Assembly (NCBI GenBank): GCA_025403435.1
Contig: CM046339.1
Coordinates: forward strand, 7,152,981-7,216,980
Reading direction: 5' to 3'
Origin: Artocarpus heterophyllus
Taxonomy: Eukaryota > Streptophyta > Magnoliopsida > Rosales > Moraceae
DNA length: 64,000 bases
Shown: positions 1 to 11,243 of the stretch, in pieces
How positions within the stretch are numbered: position 1 is the stretch's first letter
Layout of the letters: each line of letters begins with the position of its first letter
Notes under the pieces: generated by a model
Seen by the model: the letters and a program-made list of their open reading frames with translations, nothing else
Told to the model about the DNA's origin: nothing
The model's database searches: none
Program-made: the position numbers and the translations under genes

Positions 1-32
1 ATCACAAACTTGCAAATTTATGTAAAAACCTC

Positions 33-45
33 GGCTCTGATACCA
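33..45 (-). other. Primer-binding site of C1
   Basis: Minus-strand TGGTATCAGAGCC, two bases inside the LTR end. It matches the usual plant copia primer site complementary to the 3' end of initiator methionine tRNA. Confidence 0.9.
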
Positions 46-439
46 ATTGTTGGAAACAAAGTGCGCAGCGGAATTTTAAAATTTTTTCATCAGAGTATTT
101 TCCAAAACACAAGTTTGACATGTTATATGTATAAATTAAACAGATCTTACTAACCTCAGTGTGACGAAGAACCTCCGCAACCTGTGTAGAGAAGTAACGT
201 TCCAGAAGAGCCTCAACCAACTGGTCTTCTTTGCTATTCTCTATCCACAACCGGAGTGAGTGTGGGCTCACACGTACAGCTCTTCCACCGGTGACTCTCC
301 TTCCAACCAATAGAGAGAACCCAAAGCTAGTGTTCGTGATTTATGAACAAAAGCTCTCAGGGAGTTTTCAGATACTCACTAGAAGAGTATCACTCTTAAT
401 CTCTCAAATTGATCTGAGTAAATCATTAGACTCACTCCC

Positions 440-447
440 TTTTTATA
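440..447 (-). promoter_or_regulatory. TATA box of C1 LTR
   Basis: TATAAAAA on the minus strand, followed by the conserved GGGAGTGAGTC block. It marks the likely U3 core promoter; the start site should lie some 30 bp further on. Inferred from position and base composition only. Confidence 0.55.
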
Positions 448-566
448 CCTATTGGTCCTTGGGGTCAGTCCATATCAGATTAGGTCTCAAAAATCGAAAC
501 AGAATCAAGTTCGGATCAATATCTGATAAGATACGCGTGAAAAACGCGTAATCTTAACTGTCGCGG

Positions 567-642
567 TCGGCATGCCGAACTGTGTGATAGGCAGGCCGAA
601 CTGGCCAGTTCGGCAGGCCAAACTTTCTGATAGGCAGGCCGA
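567..642 (-). promoter_or_regulatory. Phased palindrome array in the U3 of C1 LTR (4 units)
   Basis: Four 12-bp near-palindromes start at 567, 588, 610 and 631 (spacing 21, 22, 21), such as TCGGCATGCCGA and TCGGCAGGCCAA. They lie about 120-200 bp upstream of the TATA box in the sense of transcription, where copia enhancer repeats are found in other families. Function is inferred. Confidence 0.6.
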
Positions 643-2080
643 ACTGCCGAGAAAAAATCTCCGCGTATCTTTTATTTTCCACCCGAGATTCTAAAGGATA
701 AAGTCTCAGTTTTGATTCAAATAGCCCAATAGAAAAGATATCTGATCAAAACAAACTTTATCAAGATAATCTCTAAGAAAATAAATCAATTCACAATAAT
801 TCTACAAGTTTATCTTGTTCTAATTGTCCAAAATTAAAACAACCGATAAACAGACAAGAATTATCCGAACGCCATAATTCAACAAGTTCATCTTGAACTA
901 ATTTCTTACATAATTAATTCAACCGATAAACAGACATGAATTATTTTATTCTTATAAATTTTAAACCAATCTGATAAATCCGACATAAGTCACCAATTAT
1001 TGGAAAAGCACGTCGTGTCGTTACAGGATTTTGTGAGCTAGCAAAGGGGACCAAAATGGACCTATAAAGTTCAAGCTCATGATAATTATGAAACCCAATA
1101 TCCCAGATATACATTTCACAATTATCAACTCCAACGCTACTCCACTAAAAGCTTGGAGCTGCACTCTCAAACTTTATAGAATTACGAAGCTCGTGTAGCT
1201 AAGTCTCCATGACATATCATAGTGTATCGCATCCCCATATGATCATCCATAACCGGCTTAAGGACAAGTTCTGTCTTACCTTCCTGATTATTTTTATCTT
1301 ACGTTCCATTGTCTCACCATTAGAAAACTTACCATCCAAAGATAGTATACCATTCGGTTACACCTATGTATCCAAATGGTTGAGCACTCCAGTTTTCCAA
1401 TTACAGGACAACGCATATAAGAGGATATCATTACTCCTAAAGAGGAGCTATGGATTCCATATCTATGAATAACAAGTCTACACTACCAAGAGCCATGCCT
1501 CTAACGTACCGGCATGCATGCCACTATAGAGATGTGGGAGTCACCCATTGGTACATCAAAAGACACAAGTCGAGACAACGGGCCCATTATTCATCTCAGG
1601 ATTAAGATACAATACAAATGATTGTCTAAAGTGAATCGATTTGCCAAGACAGAATTATTAATCCAAATCAATTCACTTTATGTCCCGATCCAACACATCG
1701 TCACCTATGACAATGCGCCAATGTTTCTATTCACGGAGTCCAACTCCGATGGCCAAGACAAACCATCTCCCAAAAGGGATATAGAAAACATAACAATCTT
1801 TACATGAATAAAGCGCCCAACTTTATTCCCTCGATTGCGGATCATATATTTTAGACCATCACCTTAAGAGTCGTGTCTACCGCATAATCATCCCATCATA
1901 TGCCCAACTCTTAAGGTTTAGACTGACAGTCTCAGACTACTGTTTGCTTATCATACATTCAACAAATATGAACGTAAAGAGGACAATATTTGGTATATAT
2001 AAATGAATAAATTCTTTTTTGATAAAAATGTCTCCAAAAACGTATTACATTTTTACTCCTTAGATCATACATGTCTAACA

Positions 2081-4215
2081 ATTCGATCCATGATGAGTTA
2101 TTCATCATTGCCTTTATCTTTTTGGGGATATACGCAACAAACTGCATGTTATCTTTTGAACAATGTGCCTTCAAAATCGGTCCCTAAAACTCCTCACGAG
2201 TTGTGGACAAGACGGAAGACATCCTTAAACCATATTCGCATATGGGGATGTCCAGCTTATGTCATGTTTAAGGATCTGAATAAGTTGGAAGCACGTTCGG
2301 AAGTTTGCGTGTTTATAGGATATCCAAAAGGGACTAAAGGGGGTTATTTTTATAACCCTAAGGAAAATAAAGTCGTGGTTTCAACTAATGCAACTTTCCT
2401 TGAGGAAAGTTACATGGACGACTTTAAACCTCGAAGCAAAGTGGTGCTTGAGGAGTTAAGGGGTGATCAGTTCACTCTGGAGGTTCCAAATGAAACCATT
2501 CTGATCGGTGTAGAAAAACCAAAAAAACCTGAACAACAACCTCAGGGGCTTCGGCGTAGTGGGAGGATCGGGCGTCAACCTGAGAGGTATATGTTCATTG
2601 GAGAGGTCTTCTTGGCTGAACCAGATGAACATGACAGGGAGCCTTATACTTACGCAGAAGCTATGGAGGATGTTGATTCAAAACTCTGGACAGAGGCCAT
2701 GAACATAGAGATGAAGTCTATGGAGACTAATCGGGTCTGGGAGCTTGTGGATCTTCCCGAAGGGGTAAAACCCATAGGGTGTAAGTGGATCTACAAGAGG
2801 AAAAGAGGAGTGGATGGAAAGGTCGAAACCTTTAAGGCTAGACTGGTAGCTAAGGGTTATACGCAAAAGGAAGGAATCGATTATGAGGAAACCTTTTCGC
2901 CTGTAGCCATGCTTAAGTCAATCTGGATTCTCTTGTCCATAGCTGCCGCTCTCGACTACGAGATTTGGCAGATGGATGTCAAGACGGCTTTTCTTAATGG
3001 CTATCTTGATGAGTCCATTTATATGAAACAACCAGACGGGTTCAAGGTCGCGGGTCAAGAGGGTAAGGGTAAGGTCGCGGGTCAATTTATGGACTTAAGC
3101 AGGCTTCTCGTTCTTGGAACATAAGATTTGATCAAGTGATCAAGACTTATGGGTTCTCACAAAACGTGGATGAACCATGTGTTTACAAACACATTAAGGA
3201 TGGGAAGGTGGTTTTTCTATTGCTCTATGTAGATGACATTCTGCTAATTGACAATGATGTTGGGGCGTTGTCATCAATCAAATTATGGTTGACCAAGTAG
3301 TTTGACATGAAGGACTTAGGTGAGGCTAATTTTGTTCTCGGTATCCAGATCATTCGGGATAGGAAGAACAAAATGATAGCTTTGTCATAGGCTGGCTATA
3401 TAGATAAAATTCTCAGGACGTTTGCAATGCAGGATTCCAAGAAAGGTGGGCAACCATCTAGGTCTAGAATTACTCTTTCTAAGAAAGACTCTCCAAAGTC
3501 TCATAAAGAAAGAGAATACATGAAGAAGGTGCCTTATGCTTCGGCAGTGGGTAGTCTCATGTATGCCATGTTTTGCACTCGACCGGATATTAGCTATGCG
3601 GTCAAGATTGTAAGTCGATTTCAGGCAGATTCAGGACCGAACCATTGGGTTGCGGTAAAGCATATTTTCAAGTACCTGAGAAGGACTCGAGGGTATATAC
3701 TTGTGTATTCGGGTGAGGACTTGACTCCTCTAGGATACACTGATTCGGATTTTCAATCCTGTCTGGATTCTAGGAAATCGACTTCGGGGTTTGTGTTTAC
3801 TCTGGGTGGTGGTGCCATTAGTTGGAGAAGTGCGAAGCAAGATTGCACTTCGGATTCAACAATGGAGGCCGAATATGTGGCAGCTAGTGATGCTTCGAAA
3901 GAAGCAGTGTGGCTTTGCAAGTTCCTTGGGGATATTGAGGTAGTTCCTGGTATGGATAAGGCGGTATCATTGTACTGTGATAACAGTGCGGCGGTAGCTA
4001 ATGCTATGGAACCAAGATTTCACAAGAAGAGTAAGCATATTGATCGGAAGTATCATGTGATAAAGGACTTCGTTGGGGGCAAGCATGTCACGGTGTGCAA
4101 GATCGCGTCAGAGGACAATTTAGCTGATCCAATTACGAAGACACTTACTGGGAGAGTCTTCGAGAGGCATGTGGAAGCTATGGGGATACAAAATTTGCTG
4201 TATTTACTCACTTAG
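2081..4215 (+). pseudogene. C2 copia pol, 3' part: integrase end, RT, RNase H (broken)
   Basis: The frame enters at integrase residues matching [16 protein letters not shown] of the intact C7 protein, so the coding part begins at the C1 junction and not at the ATG inside the C1 LTR. It covers the integrase C-terminal region, the linker, RT with [11 protein letters not shown] near 2970 and a YVDD catalytic motif near 3225, and RNase H with the MEAEY and CDNSAA motifs, ending at TAG 4213-4215. Near 3060-3100 a short local duplication replaces about seven codons and shifts the frame. Stops at about 3298 and 3388 both stand where C7 has CAG. The protein cannot be made in one piece. Compared with C7 it lacks gag, protease and the integrase catalytic core. 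Confidence 0.92.
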
Positions 4216-4218
4216 TGC

Positions 4219-4229
4219 AAGTGGGAGAT
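4219..4229 (+). other. Polypurine tract of C2
   Basis: AAGTGGGAGAT directly abuts the 3' LTR start. The same tract precedes the 3' LTR of C3, C5, C6, C7 and of D1. Confidence 0.85.
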
Positions 4230-6266
4230 TGTTAGACATGTTTGCCCTAAGGAGTAAAAACGTAACACGTTTTTTGGAGACATTTTTATCAATAAAGAAT
4301 TTATTCATTTATATATACCAAATCTTGTCCTCTTTACATTCATATTTGTTGAATGTATGATAAGCAAACAGTAGTCTGAGACTGTCAGTCTAAACCTTAA
4401 GAGTTGGGCATATGATGGACTGATTATGCGAAAGACACGATTCTTAAGGTGATGGTCTAAAACATATGATCCGCAATCGAGGGAATAAAGTTGGGCGCTT
4501 TATTCACGTAAAGATTGTTATATTGTTTATATCCCTACTGGGAGATGGTTTGTCTTGACCATCGGAGTTGGACTCCGTGAATAGAAACATTGGCATGTTG
4601 TCATAGGTGACGATGTGTTGGATCGCGACATAAAGTGAATTGATTTGGATTAATAATTCTGTCTTGGCAAATCAATTCACTTTAGACAGTCATTTGTATT
4701 GTATCTTAATCCTGAGATGAATAGTGGGCCCGTTGTCTCGACTTGTGTCTTTTGATGTACCAATGGGTGATTCCCACATCTCTATAGTGGTATGCATGCC
4801 GGTACATTGGAGGCATGACTCTTGATAGCATAGACTTGTTATTCATAGATATGGAATCCATAGCTCCTCTTTAGGAGTAATGATATCCTCTTATATGCGT
4901 TGTCCTGTAATTGGAAAACTAGAGCGCTCAACCATTTGGATACATAGGTGTAACCAAATGGTATACTATCTTTGGATGGTAAGTTTTCTAATGGTGAGAC
5001 AATGGAACGTAAGATAAAAATAATCGGGAAGGTAAGACAGAACTTGTCCTTAAGCCGATTATGGATTATCATATGGGGATACGATACACTTTGATATGTC
5101 ATGGAGACTTAGCTACACGATCTTCGTAATTCTATAAAGTTCGAGAGTGCAGCTCCAAGGTTTTAGTGGAGTAGCGTTAGAGTTGATAATTGTGAAATGT
5201 ATATCTGGGATATTGGGTTTCATAATTATCATGAGCTTGAACTTTATAGGTCCATTTTGGTCCCCTTTGCTAGCTCACAAAATCCTGTAACGACACGACA
5301 TGCTTTTCCAATAATTGGTGACTTATGTCGGATTTATTAGATTGGTTTAAAATTTGTAAGAATCAAATAATGTATGTCTGTTTATCGGTTGAATTAATTT
5401 TGTAAGAAATTAGTTCAAGATAAACTTGTTGAATTATTACGATCAGATAATTCTTGTCTGTTTATCTGTTGTTTTAATTTTGGACAAATTAGAACAAGAT
5501 AAACTTGTAGAATTATTGTGAATTGATTTATTTTCTTAGAGATTATCTTGATAAAGTTTGTTTTGATCAGATAACTTCTCTATTGGGTTATTTGAATCAA
5601 AACTGAGACTTTATCCTTTAGAATCTCGGATGGAAAATAAAAGATTCGCGGAGATTTTTTCTCGGGAGTTTGGCCTGTCAGATGACGTGTTCGGCCTGCC
5701 GAACTGGCCTGATCGGCCTGCTGATCAGAATGTTCGGCCTGCCGATCAGCGGGAGATAAGATTACGCATTTTCACGCGGATCTTATTAGATACTGATCCG
5801 AATTTGATTCTGTTTCGAGTTTTTGAGACCTAATCTGATATGGACTGACCCCAGGACCAATAGGTATAAAAAGAGAGTGAGTCTCATGATTTACTCAAAT
5901 CAATTTGAGAGATTAAGAGTGATACTCTTCTAGTGAGCATCTGAAAACTCCCTGAGAGCTTTTGTTCACAAATCACGAGCACTAGCTTTGGGTTCTCTCT
6001 GTTGGTTGGAAGGAGAGTCACCGGTGGAAGAGCTGTACGTGTGAGCCCACACTTACTCCGGTTGTGGATAGAGAATAGCAAAGAAGACCAGTTGGTTGAG
6101 GCTCTTCTGGAACGTTACTTCTCTACACATGTTGCAGAGGTTCTTTGGCACACTGAGGTTAGTAAGATCTGTCTAATTCATACATATAACATGTCAAACT
6201 TGTGTTTTGGAAATTACTCTGATGAAAAATTTTTAAAAAATTCTGCTGCGCACTTTGTTTCCAGCA
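4230..6266 (+). repeat. 3' LTR of C2 (2037 bp)
   Basis: Starts TGTTAGACATG after the polypurine tract and ends CCAGCA, one base changed from the family end CCAACA. It has a TATA box (TATAAAAA, 5865-5872). It is an inverted counterpart of the C1 LTR at 48-2080, so the two could pair over about 2 kb in a read-through RNA. Confidence 0.92.
5670..5745 (+). promoter_or_regulatory. Phased palindrome array in C2 LTR (4 units)
   Basis: Units start at 5670, 5691, 5713 and 5734 (spacing 21, 22, 21). Two are perfect TCGGCCTGCCGA and the others carry one or two changes. It lies about 120 bp upstream of the TATA box at 5865. Confidence 0.6.
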
Positions 6267-9200
6267 ACTGGTTGTCCATAAAACTACCTACAGTGTGAAG
6301 AAACTTTTTTTGAGCTTTCGCTCAGTAAGTTCAAACATAAGCTCACAAATCATTTAAAACATGCTTTAAATACTTTTCTCACAAAAACCTTTCTCTTAAA
6401 ACGTTTTTCAAAAATGTTTTCCATAAACATTTCTGAAAACATTTTTCATAAACGTTTTTCGTAAAACATTTTTTGAATATTTTTCTTAAAACGCTGTTCA
6501 TAAAACTTTTCTTGAAAACATGAAAATGTTTTTCATAAACATTTAACGTAAAACATTTCTCAAAATGTCTCTCATAACATAACATATAAATATTTCATAA
6601 AAAGGAATTCAAGCAAAATCAGAATGCATGATTCCATTTATGCTTAGTTATGAACTTTCATTTATGAGCATTTTATGAACATTCTTTTCTTACTTTAACT
6701 TTCTATCTTTGTTCCTTAACTTTTCCTATCTTATTTTAACTTTCTATCCTTGTACCTTATCTTTCCGTATCTTACTTTAACTTTCCATCATTTGTTCCTT
6801 AACTTTATTTGTCTTATAACCTTTAGTGTTTGTACCAACATCTTTAATATAAACATAATGCTTCCCTTGTGGAAGACTTGAGAGACCATGGAACATCAAG
6901 GTCATGTACCTCACATCTAGGAGGTCAAACTTTAACTTTACTTTCATTACCTCACAACAAGGAGGTTGGTATGACACTTTCTTTTTATCTTTATATTACC
7001 TTCTTATTAACTTTAGTGAGCATATCAAATGCAATTACATCATATGCAAACACAATTGCAATTCATAGCTTATACTGTAAAATCTATTGCATAACAAATG
7101 CAACATAAAACACAAACATATATTGGAAATTATAACTTGTACTCTAACACTTATTGCATAACAAATGTAACTTGTTACATAACAAATGCATCATATAACG
7201 TAAACACATTTTACAAATCATAACTTGTACTCTTTTAAACATTGTGCATTTCACATGCAACTATACTTCAAATACATTAGAAATCATTACTTGAACTTTT
7301 AAAAACATTATGCATATCAATATACAAATAGACTTTAAACATAACAGTTGTAAATTCATTGCAAATCTTGCTCTAAATCCTTAAAATCTTTTGCACATAA
7401 AAATGCAAACATACTTTAAAAACAACTTGCATAACAATTGCAAACACATTTGCAAACTATAAATAAGCATTTAAAAATCATTTACTTCATGCTATAGGTG
7501 AGATTTGAAACTTACCTAGACTTAACTCTTACGTTCTCTTTTCCATTCTTATCTCGTTCTTTTTCCTTCCATTAGTCGGCTTCTGTGTCCTGATCATACG
7601 ACAACCAACTCATTAATTAACTTTATTTTTATCAATCTACTCGATTGATAATAAAACGTAAATATTAAACATTCATTCCTTATTAAATTTTCCATTTCAT
7701 GTGACGGTTTCGTTACTTAACGCATCACAAAACATTTTTCGTCTAAGGACGTTATGCTAATTCGAAGTATTCGACTCCGCTTTGGTCGTTTTCGTAAAAA
7801 TGATGTTTTTACCCTAATTGGGTTTTTCGTCAACTTTGTACCCTTATAAAACTCATTGCTTAACTTTACCGTTCTTTTTCTTACATGTTACGAGAAAATT
7901 CCCGTGAAGGAGCGTTTTCCAACATCGGGGGTTTCAGGTCTATTTTGGCCATTTTTCATAAAATGACCATTTTGCCCTTAACTCTTTTTCTTCCATTATT
8001 TCCTTGACTAAACTTTAATTTCTTTAAAACTTAACATCTATGATACTTACCAACTACAACAGTATAGGAAACCAACGTTCCCTAATGAAAACCCAGTTTT
8101 CACGTAATTTTACAGTTTTGGCCCGAAATACAAAATTATTTATATTTTTGTCTCCAGAACCAAAAATGACCACTTTATACCATAATACTCAGTTTCTTGC
8201 AAGGAATAAGACTTACAAAAGCACCAACTTTTCATAACGTTTTCATTTCTTAGAATTTTGTATCCAAAATTTTGTAAAATTCATAACTTATCAACCAGGC
8301 AGAATTTTGGAAAACTGTTTGCGTTTTCCTAATAGTTTCGACGAGTTCAACAACTTCTGTGTTGTAACTTTTTTAAAATTCCAACATTTAGAGGGACTTT
8401 TTGGCTGATTTACAAATTTGTCGAGAATTGATTTTTCTTTGCAATTTAGTCCCTTTTGAAATTTCACCTACTTTCTTCTTTCCAACATCATCACTTTCAA
8501 CATATAACATAAAATAACCATGCCATAATGTCCATTTACATGCCATAGACCAAAATCATTTCATCAAACACTTGGCATGCTAAAACATAAACTTTTGCTT
8601 AATTCAAAGATTAAGATTTTAGAATTCTTACCAAGAATTCCTCCAAGCTTTTACACCTCCTCATTGGTGCTTGTTCTTGGCTTAAATTCCTTAACATAAT
8701 CATAGTAAAACTCCCTCAAAAACCTATCTATAACTTTGAATAGAAATCACTAAAACCCTTAGAAAAAGTTTAGAAATTTACCTCCAAAATTGCAAAACTT
8801 TGCACCAAAACATTAGGGCTTGCCTTAAGCTTGATTTGGAGGCTTGGAAATCATCAAAATTTTTGAGCAGATTTACTTTGGGGTGGTGGTTTTTGAGATG
8901 AAGAAATTGAGACCCTTTTTTTTTTTCTTCCCTTCTCCCCTTCTTTCCTTCTTTTCATGTTTTTCTCATCCACCATGGAGACCAATTGGTCTTATTATAT
9001 AATAACTAAGTTGAGCCTTTTTTTTTCTTTTTCTTTTTCTTTTTTTTTAAATAAAAAGGTGATGAGTCATCACCTTTGTAACCAATTAGGTTACTTTGGG
9101 TGGCCAAATGTGATTGGGCCACATTAGTGGATGTGGTGGCCCAATCGAAACTTTCAAAGTATCCCACTAACTTTTTATGCAATCCAAGTTTATACTGACA

Positions 9201-9675
9201 GTATTTTTCCTATATTGTTGGTATTCTTTTCCATACAATTCATGAGGTCCCATAATCTCTAATACTTATCCACATCCATCACATAATGTAATTTCAATAT
9301 TATCTCACTTTATACTATCCAAATTTATACTGACAGTATTTTTCTTATACTGTCGGTATGTTCTCCATACTGCTACAGCATTCCTTATTTATCCATATTC
9401 TCCAAACAATATTATTCCTATACTGCTTTAACTTAAATAGTCTAATTTCTGTACTGCATGATCTTAAACAGTCCAATTTCTACAATACGTTACTTTTGCA
9501 ATGTAATTTTTATACTGTAAAAATTTATCAGTGTACTTTCTTACACTGTATTATTCTAATACTGTATAATTTTTCATATTATTATACAATATTTTTCTCC
9601 TTAAACTGTATTTTTGTCTTATATAATCCTTAAATTATTACATTTTTAATGTAATAAAAATGCTTGGGTGTTACA
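6267..9675 (-). mobile_element. G2: truncated LTR of a Ty3/gypsy-type element
   Basis: On the minus strand the right end starts TGTAACACCCAAGCA, the usual beginning of plant Tekay/Del-type gypsy LTRs, and near the left end there is GAGCGAAAGCTCA, like the TGAGC...GCTCA block that also occurs in the G1 LTR. The left end is lost where C2 inserted. There is no polypurine tract on the right flank, so it is a 5' LTR or a solo LTR. No coding sequence is seen. At about 3.4 kb it is long for an LTR, and it contains AT-rich internal repeats (AAACATTTTTCATAAA-like units at 6380-6600, repeated CATAACAAATGCAA-like units at 7020-7480). It could be more than one element; I see no internal junction. Confidence 0.6.
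9189..9640. repeat. Cluster of TACTGNCAGTA-like palindromes in G2
   Basis: TACTGACAGTA occurs twice within identical flanks starting about 9189 and 9323. Then TACTGT, TACTGC and related words recur many times up to about 9610. The direct repeat is plainly visible; a role, for example as LTR enhancer, is only a guess. Confidence 0.5.
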
Positions 9676-11143
9676 GTATTAATGCTTCTAGTTGAGTGAT
9701 CATCAATTGCTGGTCCGGACATTTTTTTTTTCGCCATCAAAAGACCACCTTTCCTGCCAAAGAGACTTGGAGCAGACCCAAAGATTTGATCAGAAAAGAA
9801 AGAGATTTACATACTAGGCCAATCATAGAATAACGTAGCCTTAGCGAGATAGGAATATACTTATTATTGTTATGTATCCGTTAGTGAAGTCCTAAAATTT
9901 AATGAATTATAATTAATTGGTAAACATAGGAACATAGTTTGCTAATTAATATAGGGTATTTCCACATAACTACAAGGAAGGACTTTTGGAGAGTTTAAGA
10001 TGTTTCAACTATTATTTAACTAGACAACACGATTAAGTTGATTAATTGATACTTAGTGACATGATCAGATGAAATTAAATCCTTAGAGAGTTTTCCTTCA
10101 TTTTATTTTATTTCATTAGTTTTATTTAGTTTATTTAAATCTTGTTAAATTAGTTTTAGTTTTAGTTTTAGTTTTATTTAAAATCAATTATTTAAATAAT
10201 CTTAGAGTTAAGACAATTTCAATAATTAACAAAAATTAAACACAATCCTCATGGGAACGATATCTGTATTTAGGTACACTTTATTACTTGTATGATTTTG
10301 AACAGTTGCAAATTCCAACAAACATATATATATACATATAGAGAGAGAGAGAAAGAGAAGGAGGAAAAAATGTGAGAGAGATGAAGACAAATAAATGATT
10401 TTTTTTTTGTTCTTTGAAGGAGATCAAAATTTATCACATATATTTTTTCTAAGTTTAACAATCTGTAGCGTAAAAAATTAGATTAAAAAGATGGCATATT
10501 GTGTAATTTTCTCTTTGTAAATTGTACAAAAGTATTACAAAACATTTTAGATTTTAAATCATATTCTATTATTATAAAGTTGCGTTATTTATGCTCTTGT
10601 TCATTATTATCATGGAGTTTTGTGATTGATTATGATAGTAAACATTATTACAGTTATAATTTTTATAATAAAGATAAAATGATAATATATAATAAACATA
10701 GTCAACGTTTTCAAATTTCTAATCTCATTTTGTTATCATAAATTGCAATTTTTATTTCTAATAGAGAAATTTATGCTGGTTGTACCTTTTCACTCAAAGA
10801 GATGAACTTTCGTATAATCTACGAATTTAGTGCTTTGTGTAAGGATTGGTACAAATGCAGTATAATTGTATGATCTAGAAATTTAATGTCTCGTGTAAGG
10901 ATACATACGTAGAAAGCATATTTTAGTCTAGATTTGATATTTTATAGAACAAAGTTTTACAAATTTATTTGTATATTAATATTGTATATATGATGATTTG
11001 TGCTTTACGATATATCGAGTAAATGTCATAAGAATGCATTGCTACATATAGTCCTTCAATTATGTCTAGAAGATAAATTTCAAATGATGCCGTTCAAATT
11101 AATAGTTCATAATTAGTAAATAAAGTTAGACACTTTATTTTAT
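9676..11143. other. Unassigned AT-rich stretch
   Basis: No coding sequence with recognisable domains. It contains a (TTTTAG)n run at about 10150-10177 and a GA run at 10341-10359. Around 10230-10320 the words CCTCATGGGAACGATAT...TTATTACTTG resemble the end of old Tat/Athila-type gypsy LTRs on the plus strand. It is probably decayed transposon DNA, but I cannot delimit an element. Confidence 0.4.
10341..10359. repeat. GA microsatellite
   Basis: Short run of GA units beside an AT run (10324-10340). Simple repeat, no further meaning seen. Confidence 0.8.
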
Positions 11144-11243
11144 GAGGAATTCTCATAAATGCCATTTTTTAATCTTTACTTTTTATAAACATCAAACATG
11201 TTTATTTGTGGCGTAACTTAACATTTAATATGAATGATAGTGT
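11144..11243 (+). repeat. Direct repeat copy 1, left part (split by C3)
   Basis: From GAGGAATTCTCAT to AATGATAGTGT. It continues at 30974 after C3 and is similar to copy 2 at 31121-31290. The last five bases, AGTGT, are the left target duplication of C3. Confidence 0.7.

Larger units (their letters stand above)
1..2080 (-). mobile_element. C1: Ty1/copia family-1 element, 5' end only (partial)
   Basis: Read on the minus strand this is a 5' LTR (2080 to 48) followed by the primer-binding site and the first bases of the leader, so the body of the element lies to the left of the window. The right edge cuts cleanly into plus-strand integrase coding sequence of C2: 2081-2085 is ATTCG, and the uninterrupted copy in C7 has the same ATTCG at the matching place, so ATTCG is the expected target duplication. 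The left duplicate is outside the window. The LTR is very close to that of C7, which suggests a recent insertion. Confidence 0.9.
48..2080 (-). repeat. 5' LTR of C1 (2033 bp)
   Basis: On the minus strand it starts TGTTAGACATG and ends TTTCCAACA, so it has the TG...CA ends of an LTR. It contains a TATA-like box, a four-unit palindrome array upstream of it, and a region just before the 3' end that matches the other ten family-1 LTRs here. Of these it most resembles the C7 LTR; for example both carry ACGCGT next to GATAAGATACGCG on the plus strand. An 87-codon antisense frame (1209-1472, plus) is discussed in the findings. Confidence 0.93.
2081..6266 (+). mobile_element. C2: Ty1/copia family-1 element, 3' half
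   Basis: Plus-strand remnant running from the middle of integrase through RT, RNase H and polypurine tract to a full 3' LTR. The 5' half is cut off by the C1 insertion and presumably continues to the left of the window. The right flank (ACTGG...) belongs to the gypsy LTR G2, so C2 inserted into G2. Its own target duplication cannot be checked because the left edge is not visible. Confidence 0.9.

Noticed and set aside
33..45. tRNA gene fragment (Met-tRNA-like words at all primer sites)
   Set aside because: Only 11-13 bases match and each lies two or three bases from an LTR end, so these are primer-binding sites.
2..310. Frame of about 100 codons on the LTR sense strand crossing the LTR end (also 5998-6298, 56532-56765)
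   Set aside because: No ATG at the start, differs in length among copies, and runs across the primer site; taken as chance.
2003..2080. A start codon at 2003 in frame with the C2 pol remnant
   Set aside because: It lies in the antisense strand of the C1 LTR; the frame continues across the insertion junction by chance.
6267..9675. Coding remnants in G2, such as short frames at 6379-6585 and 8040-8237
   Set aside because: AT-rich repeats, no retrotransposon motifs; the region behaves as LTR.
9676..11143. Host gene or promoter in the unassigned stretch
   Set aside because: No coding frame of note, no splice pattern or domain; composition and words fit decayed transposon DNA.
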